Source of the DNA: Anisakis pegreffii
Taxonomy: Eukaryota; Nematoda; Chromadorea; Rhabditida; Anisakidae
Direction: 5' to 3'
Length of the DNA stretch: 64,000 nt
NCBI GenBank assembly: GCA_035041965.1
Contig: JAPYMA010001481.1
Coordinates: 62,001 to 126,000 of the forward strand
Positions 1-13,518 of this stretch are shown one piece after another. Each line of letters opens with the position of its first letter. Positions within the stretch are counted from its first letter, which is position 1. A program made the position numbers and the translations under genes. A model generated the notes under the pieces. That model searched no databases. It was not told where the DNA came from and saw nothing but the letters and a program-made list of their open reading frames with translations.

Positions 1-302
1 GTCAAAACAAGATTGCGATTTCATTTAAAACATCTTCCCCTCCATTATTTTCATTGCGATAGATTGCAAAAAGCAATTATTCATTCTAATGTCTATATAT
101 CTTTAAATGAAACTGAAATGTCCAATTGCAAAACTGATTCACTGAACTGTGAATACGATTGTGTGAAAGTCACATAATCAATTTGCTTCTTGAACGTTCA
201 TCTTAAGCAGACATCAATCGGCAGTCAGTCATATTGCGATGATACTGAAGAAAATTGAGTTCAGAAATTGAATAAAGTACAAATCATTTCGGTTGTTTGA
301 AG
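1..302 (+). other. Probable intron of the kinase gene
   Basis: No exon is recognisable. The first kinase exon has stops just upstream in its own frame (TAA at 273-275) and starts after the acceptor tttgaag at 296-302, so this stretch is read as intron. Inference from the kinase model. Confidence 0.5.
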
Positions 303-2127
303 GCAAAAGTAGTGAAAGAAGAATCACAAATGGCGAAAGCAAAAGAGAAAATCAAAGAGATGATGCATGAAGCACGTTTAATGCGCTTTTTTAAGCACAT
401 TAACGTTGTTCGAATTCATGGCGTCGCGGTGTTTCGCGAACCACTCATGATTATCATGGAGAGGGTACGTCAAATTTGCTCTTGCTGAATTCAGTTGTTT
501 TTGTTCGCTTCTATGTACTGCTTTTGATAGCCAACGTCTGGTGCGATTTTCATCTGTGAAGAATTAAAAAATTTACAAAAAGTTTGAATTGATCAAAGAG
601 TCAACAGATTTTTTGAAGATTTACGGTGGCTCTATAGTGGACGTGCTCACCCTAACGCGAGTTGGACAAGTAAGTGAAGATGAGAAAATTAGTAGCATGT
701 CACTGGGTGCGGCAAGAGGTCTGGAATACGTTCACTCAAAAAACTGCATTCATCGGGATATTGCGGCCAGAAATGTTCTCTATACCGACACAAGAATTGT
801 ATGGTTTTTTTTTTCTGAGATGTACTCTGTTCGCCTCCTAGGAATTGGCCTTTTCTAATCTATCAGTTTCTAATAATTCTTTCAGAATTTGCAGTAATTT
901 CGGAGGAAATTAGGGATTTCGAAGAAATTAAGGATTCCGTTGATTTTGATTTTATTCAATAGAGGTCGAAATATTTGAAAGTAACATTGAAGTTAATTTT
1001 TCTGAAGGTTTGCTGTACAAATAATGTTTATATTTATGTTTCCATCAATGTCAACGAATGCTCTTCAAGTTTAGAAAAATTCACAATTTTCGCGTCTGGA
1101 TGATAGGGTAACTTTTTCAGGCAAAAATCAGTGACTTTGGAATGTCAAGGAAAGGTGAAATTTATGAGATGGCAAAATCACGAAAGAAGAAAATACCACT
1201 TAAGTGGACTGCACCCGAAAGTATGGTCGCACTGCAATACACCAAGAAGACTGATGTCTTTTCATTTAGTATCCTCTTGTGGGAGATATTTTCGGATGGA
1301 CGAGAGCCGTATCAAGGAATGACAACGCTAGAAGTGAAGAAAATGGTTCGAATTTCATTTCATTCACGCATTTCAGATTGATCCATTTTAATGAGCACAT
1401 TCATGATCAAGCACCGTTGTAACGGTTAAGAAGATTATAGTTCGTTTGACCCATAATGATTCAATAATGGGGATAATGATTTTTAGTGATTCGTATGCTA
1501 CTGATTCAGATATCATGTGGTGAAAGGATGTTACAGCCAGAAGGATGCCCGGCAGAGATATATGAATTAATGTGCAAATGTTGGGAACAAAGTCCAAATA
1601 AACGATTCACAATGACTGAGGTGAATTTATTTATGGTGAGATTGATTTCATCCATTCGAAACTAAACTTTTTGAATCCAGTTCAACTCAAGAAAACACTC
1701 ACTGAGCGAAAATACTGTTTGCTAGTACTCAATTTTCAAAATTTGTATGTGATACGTTCATTGTTCCAACGCATTTTTTAGAACATATCCATTTTCAATG
1801 CAGATTGACAAGCAGCATTTCGTTTTGAAGAATTGCTATGCTGTTATTGAGTTACAGAGCAATGGTTGAAGTCATAACGTTATGAGCAGTCAATTTATTG
1901 AGCTCGTTTTGGACCCTAATAGTGTTATTTGAAATGTTTCTAATTGGACGATTCAGAAGGAAATTACTCGAAATTCACAAATACATTTTCACGTATTTCA
2001 GGTTGTAAGATTTATTGAAAAACTGGTATCACAAGAAGGCGCTATCGGAAAAACTGCGACGCAGACTCAATACACTAAAGACGAAAGTACTGAAGATTAT
2101 TCTGGTGTTACTAGTAGGGTTCGATGA
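303..2127 (+). CDS. Non-receptor tyrosine kinase, FES/Fer (SPE-8-like) family, C-terminal kinase domain; 5' end outside window
   Basis: Five exons (303-464, 619-798, 1121-1345, 1510-1620, 2002-2127) join in phase 0 and give 267 residues. Seen in order: an N-lobe helix with 'HEARLMRFFKHINVVRIHG', the hinge 'IIMERIYGGS', catalytic loop HRDIAARN (Asp codon 757-759), DFG (1133-1135), the P+1 motif 'PLKWTAPES', 'DVFSFSILLWEIFSDGREPY' and a C-lobe ending 'RFTMTEVVRFIEKL'. HRDxAARN and LKWTAPE mark a tyrosine kinase, and the pattern matches the nematode-expanded FES/Fer-like group, which phosphorylates protein tyrosines in the cytosol. The glycine loop and any SH2 domain would lie in exons left of base 303. 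Exons 1 and 2 need AAG acceptors (tttgaag, ttttttgaag); these restore a continuous kinase alignment. The last 30 residues are a hydrophilic tail. No disabling mutation was seen, so the gene is probably active. Confidence 0.85.
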
Positions 2128-2329
2128 TTGCCCTGTTTTTTTTTCATATTCTCATGCCTGATCCGTATCGGAAAGCTTATTGCTAGACGCAATCGTGTTG
2201 ATCGGAACTGGATTGCATTATTCCAGTAGACTGCATAAATACAAAGCATTTTATATTAGACGTTGTTTTCGAAAATTATGATCTTTTTAAAGATTTAACT
2301 GCGGTTCAGATAGTTATTTAGAGAATCAG

Positions 2330-3316
2330 ACTATCCATTTAAACATGTAACTGCTATAAATTGCTGTAAATGTTCTTCTCGCACATTTCGTCGTAATGCT
2401 TTGACATTTATCAATTTCTGTTTGCGATCAAGTTGGAACTGGGAACTTAAAATAGCAATTGGATTGTTTCTGTTTTTACTGTTTATGTTTAAGAAACGAC
2501 ATAAAAAGAAGCGTAAAAAGAAAAAACACCATAAGCATCATCATAAACACCGAAAGTCGCATAGTTCACTCGAGGAAAAGTTGGTTTTACGTCACTTATT
2601 CACCAACAACATTATGCTCACATTTTCACCGTATTTCAGTGGTGAATTTATAATCAACTAGAAAAGTTGACTGTTTGCACGAAGCGTTCTAGCTCAAACG
2701 AGCGACTTCTTATCGACTTGATTGCAGTTGATTTCTCAATTGATGTTAATATCCCTTCAAAAAGAACCGTTCTGAAATGTTGCTAAATAATTATTGCCTC
2801 TAAACATCCAAGTAAAGTTGACGGGAAATTCAACTATGTGTTACATCAGTTGGCATTAATGAATCAAAACTGGGCATTTAAGTTCAAACGAATTTCTATG
2901 TGTCAAGAAAATGAAAGAATTTGGAAACGTGACCTATGTATGTTTGCAGTGAATCAACTGAACTCGCAAGTGAAAGTAAGAGACGTCGTCGTTCACAGAC
3001 TCAAAGGAAGGAATCAGCTGAAGCCGTAAATGAAAGTAGTAAATATCGCCGTTCACAGACTCAAAGGAAGGAATCAGCTGAAGTCACAAACACCGAAAGT
3101 AAGAAACGCCGTCGTACACAGTATACCCAAAGGGGAGGATCAGGTGAAGTCATAAACGAAAGCAGGAAACTTCGTCGTTCACAGAATCAAAATGGACATT
3201 CAGTTGAAATGTACAGCGAGGGTAAGAGAAAACCAAGAAGACGTCAAACGCACCGAATCAAAAGTCCTGATATTAAACGTAGAAGTAGAGACGGAGATGA
3301 GTATGATCTCATTTAG
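2330..3316 (+). CDS. Small single-pass membrane protein with Lys/His-rich tail and 20-residue repeats; 5' exon(s) unresolved
   Basis: Not recognised as a known family. Two exons fit in phase: about 2330-2579 and 2950-3316 (stop TAG). The first has a short Cys-containing stretch (NCCKCSS), one hydrophobic segment (AIGLFLFLLFMF) and then an extremely basic run of Lys and His. The second is about 120 residues of tandem repeats with a unit near 20 residues, consensus ESxxRRRSQTQRKESAEVxN; the first two units are almost identical over 60 nt. The topology suggests a type I or II membrane protein with a basic, probably disordered cytoplasmic tail. There is no in-frame ATG in the first exon, so a start exon must lie upstream, or the piece is a 3' extension of something else. 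An AATAAA at 3370-3375 lies 54 bases past the stop. Codon phase across the junction (AA|T) supports a real splice. Confidence 0.5.
2951..3250 (+). repeat. Coding tandem repeat, about 60 bp unit, 4-5 degenerate copies
   Basis: The string cgttcacagactcaaagg followed by aaggaatcagctgaag recurs with a 60-base spacing near 2992 and 3052, and weaker copies follow near 3112 and 3175. The period is a multiple of three and the frame stays open, so the repeat is translated as the RRRSQTQRKESAE units of the gene above. Confidence 0.75.
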
Positions 3317-5063
3317 TTGCATTTATAAAGTATTTGAACTCGGTTGGCTAATCCTGTTATTATCACATCAATAAACACAATTATATTTATGAACAGCGTG
3401 TTTGATGTCGGCATTTGCAGTGTTATTGTGATAATACTAGGTGTATTACCTCAAATAATCATTGAAATTCTTGCTTCTGTCACCATATTTAATTCACATT
3501 TTGTTGAGTGTTACCAGGAAAACAATCCGTGCCATTTTATCAAATAATCATGAGAGAATCTCGGCTATGCCACTGTAAATCAATGAACACCACGTGAAAC
3601 TGTTCAACCATACAGCGATAAGGACGAAAGATTTACACGAGGAATGTTCGTTAGGGGAGTGAGTGACTTGAATAAAGCACTTTTATCATTACTGTTGAAA
3701 TGAACAGAGCAAATATTCGAACACGAATGAAATTATTGCGAAAAATGTAACACATAACAAATTTGCATATGACCTTTACACGATACGATTATAACACTTT
3801 CAATATATAATACAAGAACAAACACTGTACAACGCAAATCAAATATTTCGTATTACTCGTAAACAATAAATTAGAATGGCAGAACAAATTATTCACTTGA
3901 TTCGAATAAATTCGTTTTTGATTCTGATAGAACATTCATTAGATTTGTGATGTGAATTTATCGATTCACCTGACGACGCATACATTTATCGAATTCATTA
4001 GAAAAATTTTCGGAATTCTCAACAACCGACTGTTTCTTAATGCTTTTCATCGGCGTAAAAAAAGATTGAATTCTTTTTCAGTTGTATTTCTCACGTGTAT
4101 TTGAAGCTTTTCATTCACCGGCAATTTCACGGGTATTTTTACATGCACTGCTAAATGTGAATTCTCTTTGAAACTTTGGAATTTAGAAAAAACAAAAATT
4201 TTAATTTTTTTTTCAAAATTTCATCCTTAAGTCGTTCAATTCAAACAAAATTTCCGGTTTATCGAGCATGAGCCAGCAAACAAAGATTCGACTCAAATCT
4301 CGTTAAAGCTATGTCAGTTTAATTATTGTTCCATTAATGTTCCATTCATTCTCAGGCAATTCTTACTTGAACTTCATTCATTTGACTAATTTGGTTATGA
4401 GTTGAGCTGAAGTACATGGAAGGCTGCATTTGTAGAGATATTGGACCCAGTGTTCAAAGGAGATAACTCCCATAAAATTGAAACAGTTGCAGATATTCGA
4501 AGATGTGGAGACAGTTCGTTCAGAAGAGCCATTTTAAATAGAGATTGAAATGATAGTGAAAAGAAGGGTGAGACTGATGAATTTGTAATAGAGTCGATCA
4601 GAATCAGCAACACTATAAAATTTCAGTGAAAGATACCATCGGTTCCGATTCGGCTGCTAAGTGAAACAGAAGAAATTGAGCAGATGCGGCTGAAAATTTG
4701 GATTTTATGAGTTGGATATTTTCAATTACAATTATATGATTACTTCTTTTGTTATTATCGTAATGTCGATGTATTTACTCATAGTTCATCATTCATTATT
4801 ATTTTGATTAGTTCCTGTTCTAAAACCTCTTTTAGAAGTGTGACTTGACACACTGTGAGTGTTCAATCACCATAAAATTGTAACGTGGGTTGTGAATATG
4901 CAACCGGATTCACAGTGGAATATGCGAAAAGAAATTCCGTGAAATTTAGAAGGCAATTTCCAAGTTCTATCAAACATTCGAAAAAAGAATATTCTTTAGG
5001 TTATTTGTAAGATCGATGAGTTTTTGAGCATTTTCATTTGATACACTCAATCGAAATCAAATT
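3317..5063. other. Gap between convergent gene ends
   Basis: Between the stop of the repeat-tail gene and the stop of the minus-strand armadillo gene. It holds an AATAAA at 3370-3375 and another in 'cttgaataaagcac' near 3670. Short open frames here lack domain features or splice consistency. No RNA gene or repeat was recognised. Confidence 0.5.
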
Positions 5064-8000
5064 TTACGACGAAATTTCCAAAAGGTGAATTAGGTTATCA
5101 TTGAACTTTCCTGCAATAACAGTATCAATAAAGAAATGAATGTGTGCGTTTCTGCTTAGGTAAACACAATCAAAAATATAAACAATAACATTCAAGAGCA
5201 ACCCACAATTTTCGTTCATTTGAGCAGTTAGACTGCGGAGCGATTCGACCAAACCGCAGTCTTTCGATAAGTGCTCACGAACGGTTTCATCTTTTATCAC
5301 GAACATTATAAAATCAATCGTATATCGAATCACATCACTATCAGGACAACTCAGCAGAAGATCGGCTATTTGATATGAACTACTGAAATGAAATGAACAT
5401 TTCAGTTATGAGAAACATCAACTCTTGAACTTTTCGTAATCTTTTTATTACTATCAGAGAATACGAAATTTTAAGTGATCTATCAGCGAATCTCTATCAA
5501 AAGTGGCGAAAGTAAATTCAGATTCACATTGAATTACAGTTTAGGAAACGGAATGAAATGAATATCTTTTATGGAGCGAAAAACCGCTTTGAAAATTACG
5601 TTTTTTCCATTTTTCAAAAAGCCAACCAAGCAAGTTATTTTCAAAAAAAGAGAACAAACCATGCAAATCGAATCGCACTTCCAAAATTTAAATTACAATT
5701 TGCCAGCGATATAAGTAGAGCATAAGCCTTTTGAATGATCTGTTTCTTCTGATTCGTCTTCGAATTCAACTAAATTGCAAACATTGGAATATTTGAAATT
5801 TAGAGTGAGTTTAAACGCTTAATTTTGTGGAATGAAAATTTGAAGATTTGCCGTGAATAGACTCCAATTAAGCCAAATCTAGATTGAATCGCATACTAAA
5901 TGAAAATTCGAATCATGATAACATTCACAAAACAAACCTCAATCGTGTTTGCAGTTGTTTTGATAATCTCAAAAAGAACATCCGTTAATGAGATATTGCA
6001 GTTCGACGCATTGAATAGAAATGGAGGGTGATTGAGAGGGTCTGCTTCAACAATTCGAATTAATAACTGAAATTATTCTTACTGGTCATTCATTACTACT
6101 ATTTTACTATCTTTATTATATCCACTAAAGGACATTATCACTAGTGAAAATATTCAAGCCGTTAATATTCAAGTGATGATTGAACTCGTAGAATAGCAAA
6201 ATGGATGAATAATTGAGAATTTCTTGAAATCATTTTTGTGCTTTTCATTTTGAGAAACATATTCAAATCATTTTCAGTTATCAATATTGGGAGGGCACAA
6301 AATTTATTTCGTGAAAATGTGAGTCAATGATACATTAATCGATCTGAAAAAGAACGAGAATTTTGGTTTGTAAATGGTCACAATTATTAATAACACACAT
6401 GAAATGGCTTTGGAAATCTAATAAAATGAAAATGATGTATTTCAATGAAATTACATTTAGTGTGTATAGTCGACTGCTCAAATCAACCGGATTCGCCACT
6501 TCATAAAGAAGAACATCTGGTGCTTTGTCCGAATAGATCAGCTAAAAAATAGTAATCTTGGTGAGATATTCCATGAATCATGTCCGTTTCCACTCTTCAT
6601 TCTCACGAAATGTTTCGTTAGGCATAATTGTAACAAAATAATGCTTATTAACGTGAACATATTAAAAGTTCAACAACATCAGGTAAACAAACATCCAGTT
6701 GCGTTCATATATTCCGATTGTAGTTCAAATTGAAAAGATGAAAACCCATCAGGATAATAAACCCATCGGGATTCAAAAAGAGTTCAATGAATTCACCCGT
6801 TTCCTAGCGTTGATTGTCTTCTCAGGAGTCGAACAACCAGTGGTAAATATATGTATTGCCCATATAATCGAAGATATTAAACTCTTAACGCCGCCCTCCT
6901 CGCGCTTCGGCTCGAAATTTATCAACGTCGCCAGCAGTCGTTCAATCGCACCGCATTCAACGATAAAATCCTTCAAAACGAATTACGTTCGGCACAAAAC
7001 TTATCGATGTCTTACTTTATTCAATAATTGTTAATCCCATGGTGAGTATGGATGCGAGAAGTGCCTCATCCTATGCACTTTCAATGTTCAATTTGAGGTT
7101 TCCTTCAAACTCCTGTATCACACAGGATTCAATTTCATCTTAAGCAAAAACTGCGATCTAATTTTAAGATTCTAATCTACGCTATCTTGTGAGTTGTTTT
7201 TTCACAGCTATATCAACCGTGCCTATTTCTAGTGAAATTGGAACCTCATAAACCAAACTTCACAGTTGATATTATGAAACAAACAGTGCATTTGAATTTG
7301 ATCATGATCAATACTGGGAATACTCATACGATTTCAGCTTATTTCGTAAGATCACGCCATCCTTACGTGAATTCCACCATCAATCCCATCAGCACACATA
7401 AATAAAACTGAATTTATAGAATCACAGTGCAAAGGATTACCTTATTCATATTCGCAGATCCATCTTTATTGGCTGCGACATTACCAAGAAAATCCACCGC
7501 AACATTTATGAACGTTGCATTCATTCGATAATGTTCGATTTTGCCAAGAATCTTGAAAATCGCCTCTTTATTGTCCATATTTCGAACCACTTCCAAATCG
7601 CTAACCACTCGTAAGCAGTAAATACTCTCCAATGCGACTCGTTCAGAACAGTGCTGATTTGACAATATATGAGAGACTGTCTGAAAAAAAATTTTGATCA
7701 TACGTTACACGACGCTGCGAGAATACATACTGATTGAAACGTGTCAACAACTCAAATCAGACTTTTGAAAGTAAATACGGATTTAGGGTCGAAATTGCAG
7801 AGCATTTTCGAAATGGGTGAACAAATTTGTGAAACTTATTAATTTTTCGAAGAAAATGAGATTCTTCAACATCTCTGATTACATTTTCAAAAATGAAAAC
7901 GAACCTGAACACCGCCGAGATTTGCGAAACGTTCACCGAATTTAGAACTATCCTGAGAACAAACGACTGCATAAAGTGCCCTCATTATCCTATACACTAC

Positions 8001-11000
8001 CATTTCATTCACCTCTCTTTTCAACAACTCCAGCAATAATCGAATTCCATCATTTGACTCGAATACGTTCTGAAAGTTCCATAATCAGAGACATTTTTAT
8101 ATCTAGAAGATTTATATCTAAATTTAATCACTCATCAGTGCAGTCTGTTCCTTTTAGCATTCTGTAATTTATTTGTTCGTAATTCAAAATGTACTTCCGT
8201 TTTCAAATGCATACTAGTACATAATAATTGAATGATTAATTATCTTAATTTGATATCTTGAGCAATTCAAACAAAGAGAAGAGAATGAAGTGCAGACCCT
8301 CAATTGGTCATCGCCATTATAAACACGCCTCAACAGATCAAAAACGTATTGCTTCGATTTCGATGTTTTGATGAAATAGCGATCGCCATACAATTCCATC
8401 TCTTTCAGCACACCAATTCCTCGGTTTATTATCTAAAACTTTACATTTTTTCTGCTAAAGATCAGAATATCTGAATAGACATTAGCATGTGGTCATCAGT
8501 ACTTGTGCTCACGCGAATAATCATTGAATAATGCTTACTTTCATCATAAGTCTCATCCGCAGAACATTCGAAAAACAATTCAGAAACCAATTTTTGATGA
8601 CAAATTTCGATTCTTCTAACTGCAGAGTCATTTTCAAACCCCTCATAAGTTGAATCCGTTCGAACTATTCTCTTCCAATCTAAAGAGCTCATTTGCAATG
8701 TCACGAACCTCTTCTTTCAAGCGTTTTCCATATTTCGAACGATCGACCATTTCCACCAATGAATGTACTGTGTTCAGAGCATATTTACAATATTTTTGTG
8801 ATGGACTGAAATTAAGCCAATATTAATATTGAACATTGAATCGCAGTGAAAAAATGCAACATGAAAATTGCTATTTTTATGATATGTTGCAAAAAAACTT
8901 CCCACAAGTTTGCAACTAATTCAGAAAACTTCAAAAATTAACCAAAAAAAAATTCATTTTTTCCAAGCAAGAAAGTGTTTTCAGATGACTTCCTTGCCAC
9001 TAAACGATTTCTTACTTACTCCATACGCCTCACAAATGTTTCCAATAATTGATCCGCATACGTCGCCATCCACTGAAAAGTTTACTTGTTGAATCGATCA
9101 TCAAAATTTGTGTGCGAAATAAATGAAAAATATTTTGAACAGTTTGTCGATATTTAGTAAACGCAACCATCACGGATACTAGTCATATCGTTAATCTTTC
9201 GTTCACATGGCTATGAAAGAAAAATAAGTTTTCAGGTGATGTCTCCATGGTTTGCTCATGCTCAGTATAGAGACTGAGTAGAACAAGATAGCTGATAACC
9301 ACGAATTAGTTAAAGCTCTAAAAGCCCAGTCCTGATTCTGAGTTGTATCCGAATCCTAAGGTAATTTTTTTCATGAACACTTTAACAGTGGGATTAACAA
9401 TGACATGTTCTTTTCAACAATATCCTTCTCCCTCGATTAGAGACCTTTTCTCGAAAACAAAAGCGCTCTTAAGGAGATCAGAACAACATAATCCCTGCGG
9501 TATGTATTGCTATTTTGGTAGATCATTCATGGAATTGATTTTCTTTTTGAGATCGTTTTAATTCTTTCGATGATTTGATTCGATGTTTTTGAAACGCTTC
9601 ATTGAGAGTCTAAAACCTTCATAGTGATAAATGTTACCTTCATAATTATTTGTTTTGATTTTCCATCAGCCGATAAATTTGACATAATCCGTAGAATTGT
9701 ATCCACAACCTGAATTGTTTGATTACTTTATCAATTGTCTATCTAATTATCGATATGGTATCAATTAATTGTTCAAGACGTTTCTGATAAAATAAATTAT
9801 GCACTTGAGATAACAGCCGAAAATCATTCGTTCTACCGACGAAATTTTGTGGGACACTGCTCAGTTTTTCAATCCGATCGCCTGTTTCTTACATTCTTAT
9901 AGCAGGAAATTTTTTATGGCCCCAAACATTTTCGTTGACAAATTGTGCACTTGCAGAAATTCGAATAAAACAATTGAGTTTATGTAAAGTTTACATCGAT
10001 TTCGAGATCTGTTTGCCTCAACCAGTTCTGTATCAACGCATACATCATTGCACCGACTTTATCCGTTTCAGCTCTTTCAAAGTCATTCCTCGTCGTCATC
10101 ATGAAAATCGCTCGTAAAATATCACGGAACATTTTCTGAAAGAGTCGGCAATCGCATTGAAATGTTTCACTCACAAATTGAAGACGTACAATCAGAAAAT
10201 GGGCTTACAAGTCCAGCGAATTTCAAAATAAAAGACTGATTAACAATACTGTAAATTCAGATGGACAACTGTAAATGCAGCTTAATCACATGTTATTGTG
10301 TGATTAAGCTGAATATGCACGCACACATTATTGAATGCTCAGTTTGAATCGTAACTGCGTATTTAAATTTTCTGTTCACTTAATCGGTATGCGTTAAAGC
10401 CTACAGTAGGAGAGCTATCATCATCAACGCTGCTCAATCAATAGCAACTGTACTGATCATATCAGATGCACAACAAAAGGTATATTAATAACCTTATCAT
10501 TCGTATTAATATTTGCATTGATTTTATCCAAATAATTATCAATCGCTTTCGCGTATTCCTCTCGTTTATTCGGATCGACATTCTCGACACACGACGATGA
10601 CGAAGAAGGAGCTGATGAATGTTGTGCAGCTCGCTGAAATATTCATTTTGCAATCAGCTTTCCAACATGCTTTCTGTCTCATAAACGTCATAGGTGCTCT
10701 TAAACCGTTATACGGAGATCACTTAGTCGCGCGTTTCAATTTCAACTTTTTTTGCAATTTTTCGATAGTAAAGTTGCTGAAGATTTCCAGAGATTTTGGC
10801 CGAAATGTTGCTGAATTTTACCAGTACAGTTAATTTCATAACGGTTTTAAGAGTTCATTTCTTGCAAAATTCAGAATGACACTTGGACTTCAAATAATGA
10901 TCTAAGAAAGCCGAATGTATAAATAAGAGTTTCGTCAACGAAGTTTATAAACATTAAACAATCGAGTGATTATGAATAAAACAAACCAATTCATTAATTT

Positions 11001-11516
11001 TATGCACATCCGTAAGCTGCGTATTTACACTCAACATACTCATATCATCAGTCGTATTACTCATTTGCGTCATTCTTGAGATCACAGACGATGGCTGAAA
11101 TTCATCGATATTCTGCTTTGTTTTGAGCTTTCAACATAAATGCTGGATCATGAATTCATATTCAGTGAAGCTTGAAAATTTGTGGTTGTGTTTTTAAAAA
11201 ATATGATATACATGTACTGCAACAACGAGCACTTGAAAATTGCAAAGGTTTGAAGTACTGGCCATATGCACTGTTCCAGTATTGGTTACTCTAAACTTCG
11301 TGGAAAGTGTGCCTGAAGTTGGGGCTGCACAAGTGCTTCTCGTAATGAACCAATATCAAAAAATAAGTGAATAACAGAAGGCGACTTTGGATATAAGGCA
11401 CTATAAACACATGGTGCTGATGGGATCATCGGGGTACCATACGAGGTGGACGGCATCTGCTGCTCATAGGGGTAGGGCTGATGGGGCATTCGATACATTC
11501 CAAACGTCGCGTCCAT
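5064..11516 (-). CDS. Armadillo-repeat protein, divergent beta-catenin-like
   Basis: Sixteen exons on the minus strand join with consistent phase to about 730 residues: 11516-11376, 11094-10987, 10633-10493, 10135-9995, 9709-9638, 9072-9020, 8805-8709, 8619-8539, 8432-8298, 8069-7905, 7680-7441, 6970-6797, 6541-6455, 6066-5938, 5769-5660, 5382-5064. The N-terminus is Pro/Tyr/Met-rich (MPHQPYPYEQQMPSTSYG), followed by a Ser-rich stretch and then many alpha-helical repeats such as 'VVDTILRIMSNLSADGKSKQ', 'GIRLLLELLKREV', 'VECGAIERLLATLINF' and 'QKAYALLISLANC', as in armadillo proteins. Beta-catenins bind cadherin, alpha-catenin or TCF/POP-1. Nematode ones (HMP-2, BAR-1, WRM-1, SYS-1) are about 680-810 aa, so the size fits, but I cannot say which one, and another armadillo family is possible. 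The end of exon 1 is uncertain (TCT|gttatt chosen because it keeps phase). Exon 12 uses an AAG acceptor. Confidence 0.72.
10278..10311. repeat. Perfect 13-bp inverted repeat in an intron
   Basis: cagcttaatcaca at 10278-10290 faces tgtgattaagctg at 10299-10311 across an 8-base loop. It lies in intron 3 of the armadillo gene (between exons 10633-10493 and 10135-9995). Transcribed from either strand it folds to a simple hairpin. Confidence 0.7.
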
Positions 11517-13518
11517 TCTTATCTTCAATTATCACGTCTATCATTACCGATCAGCAAGCCACTATTATTGTCATTATGACTTGTCATAATTATTTAGCTA
11601 TTTACAATTTAAGAAAAGGTCATGAATTGAGTTCATCATGTAGGAGTGATTACTCAGTTAAATGATGCCAACATCTCGGTCGGCGTCCCTAAATACACTA
11701 TCAGCAAATGAATAGATTGTTGATAATACAACAACTTTGAAAGAACTTGTGAATCAATCAATTCATATCATGTCCACACATGTAAACGATTCTTCTTTTT
11801 CATTATGATGTCAACATTTTGAAAATTTTTTTCAAAAAGCATTAAAAAACCAGCATCGGTGATCATAAAAACAACGAAATTATCGTCTTTTAGTTTTGAA
11901 ATTTCGCACTGTTCAATGCACTATAATCATAATCAGTTTTCGTTGAGTTGTAATTCGAGTCAAAGTAAAAGGAAAACAAGCATTTCAGCCTGTATTGTTC
12001 TATTAATTCGTTCAAGTTGTGGACAGAAAATTAGAGTTTGAAGTTAAATAATTCCAAAGTTCTCAATTCAATAAACCATCACCACTAACAAGAGGCAAAG
12101 CAATATAAAAAATGTGGAGAACCACTGTTTCTAGAATGCTTCATGAAGGACCATCGCGAGCGTGCAGTATCATAAATGCGACATAGCAATATACTTACTT
12201 CAATGCAATGCAAAGAAGAATAAAATATGATCTCTTATTTAGAAAACTATAAATCTATCCAGTATTATTGGAATATTGTTATCAAGTGAGATTTATCACT
12301 ATTTTGATATCATTGATATTATATAGTGTTTCCGTATTATTAATATTTCATTTATCATTGTTAAAAATTTTAATACTACCTTTATGATTGTTCATATTAC
12401 CATTATTATGAAAGGATATCAGAATGAAAAGCACAAATAACATACCTATTAATTACATGAATGAACTGCGGTTGACTAGTAAACTTTTGCTTTGATACAA
12501 CATATACATGTAATTGGAATTAACTGAAATTAGTAATTATTCGATTTTGTTCTTCGCTAAAACATCAATTTTTATTATGCGTATCCGCTCGAGATGAAAC
12601 GCGACATAAACGAGAGAACGTTAACGATTAATTGAACAATAGCCGAAAAAACAACGAAATCCGATACGAAACGATGATCGCTGATTCAATTCTCACTCGA
12701 AATGTAAATTGGAACTGACTGCTATGTGCTGAACTTATCCAGTCTGATCCAGAAGGCAGACAATGATTTAGCTTAATTATGCAATCGAAAAAGGCAATTC
12801 TTCATGTGGAATATCAGATCGAAAGTCAGATTGATCAATAAAGGTCGATAGAATAAACAATATTAATTTTGCTAACATTCGCATCGATATATGATAACAC
12901 ATTAATGGGAGCAACAAAAATGATGATTTAATGATAATATGATAAAATAATATGATCAAATGATAACTGTATAATAGAAGATATTGAAAAGAACAATGAA
13001 ATATGCTACAAAATTAATGAGTCAAAAAACGATCGAATGAATGAATGTGTTTGGAATAGAATCTATGAATAAGTCTAAGAGGATGTCAGTGGGATGTCAC
13101 AGTGAAACACAACAGATATTATCAAGTGAACTGATTATTGCCTTTAAGAGATTTTTTGAGGCAAGTTGTTGATGAACGAATGCAACGTTTACATATCTCT
13201 TGTTATCATTATTCCATACTTCATTATTATTGCTATTATTATTTCCATTATTATTATGTCACCATCTATCTTATGACAATTATAAGTTACACCTATTTGA
13301 TTCGAAAATCAATTGATTTTGAAAGTAAGCAAATAATCGGTTATGTTCTTTATATCATAATTGATCTACCCTGATTTTGCTTAACTGTAAGTCGAAATCG
13401 AAGGAACGTATTCAAAACATTCACATGCATTCGCAATAACTTAGCAATGGCACAGGTAATAAGTAACACAGGTAATACCTCCAACAATGAGGTTACATAT
13501 AATTGAATGGTTCGGCAA
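11517..13518. other. Upstream region of the armadillo gene
   Basis: No coding feature was accepted. An open frame antisense to armadillo exon 1 runs into this region from 11387 and is a shadow. The rest is AT-rich with local TATT/TTAT-type simple sequence around 12240-12420. Promoter elements could not be identified by eye. Confidence 0.4.

Noticed and set aside
8462..8704. 80-codon minus-strand frame overlapping armadillo exons 7 and 8
   Set aside because: A reading with a gttcgt donor at 8708 and a tgcag acceptor at 8620 keeps phase with both neighbours, while this frame does not join to either.
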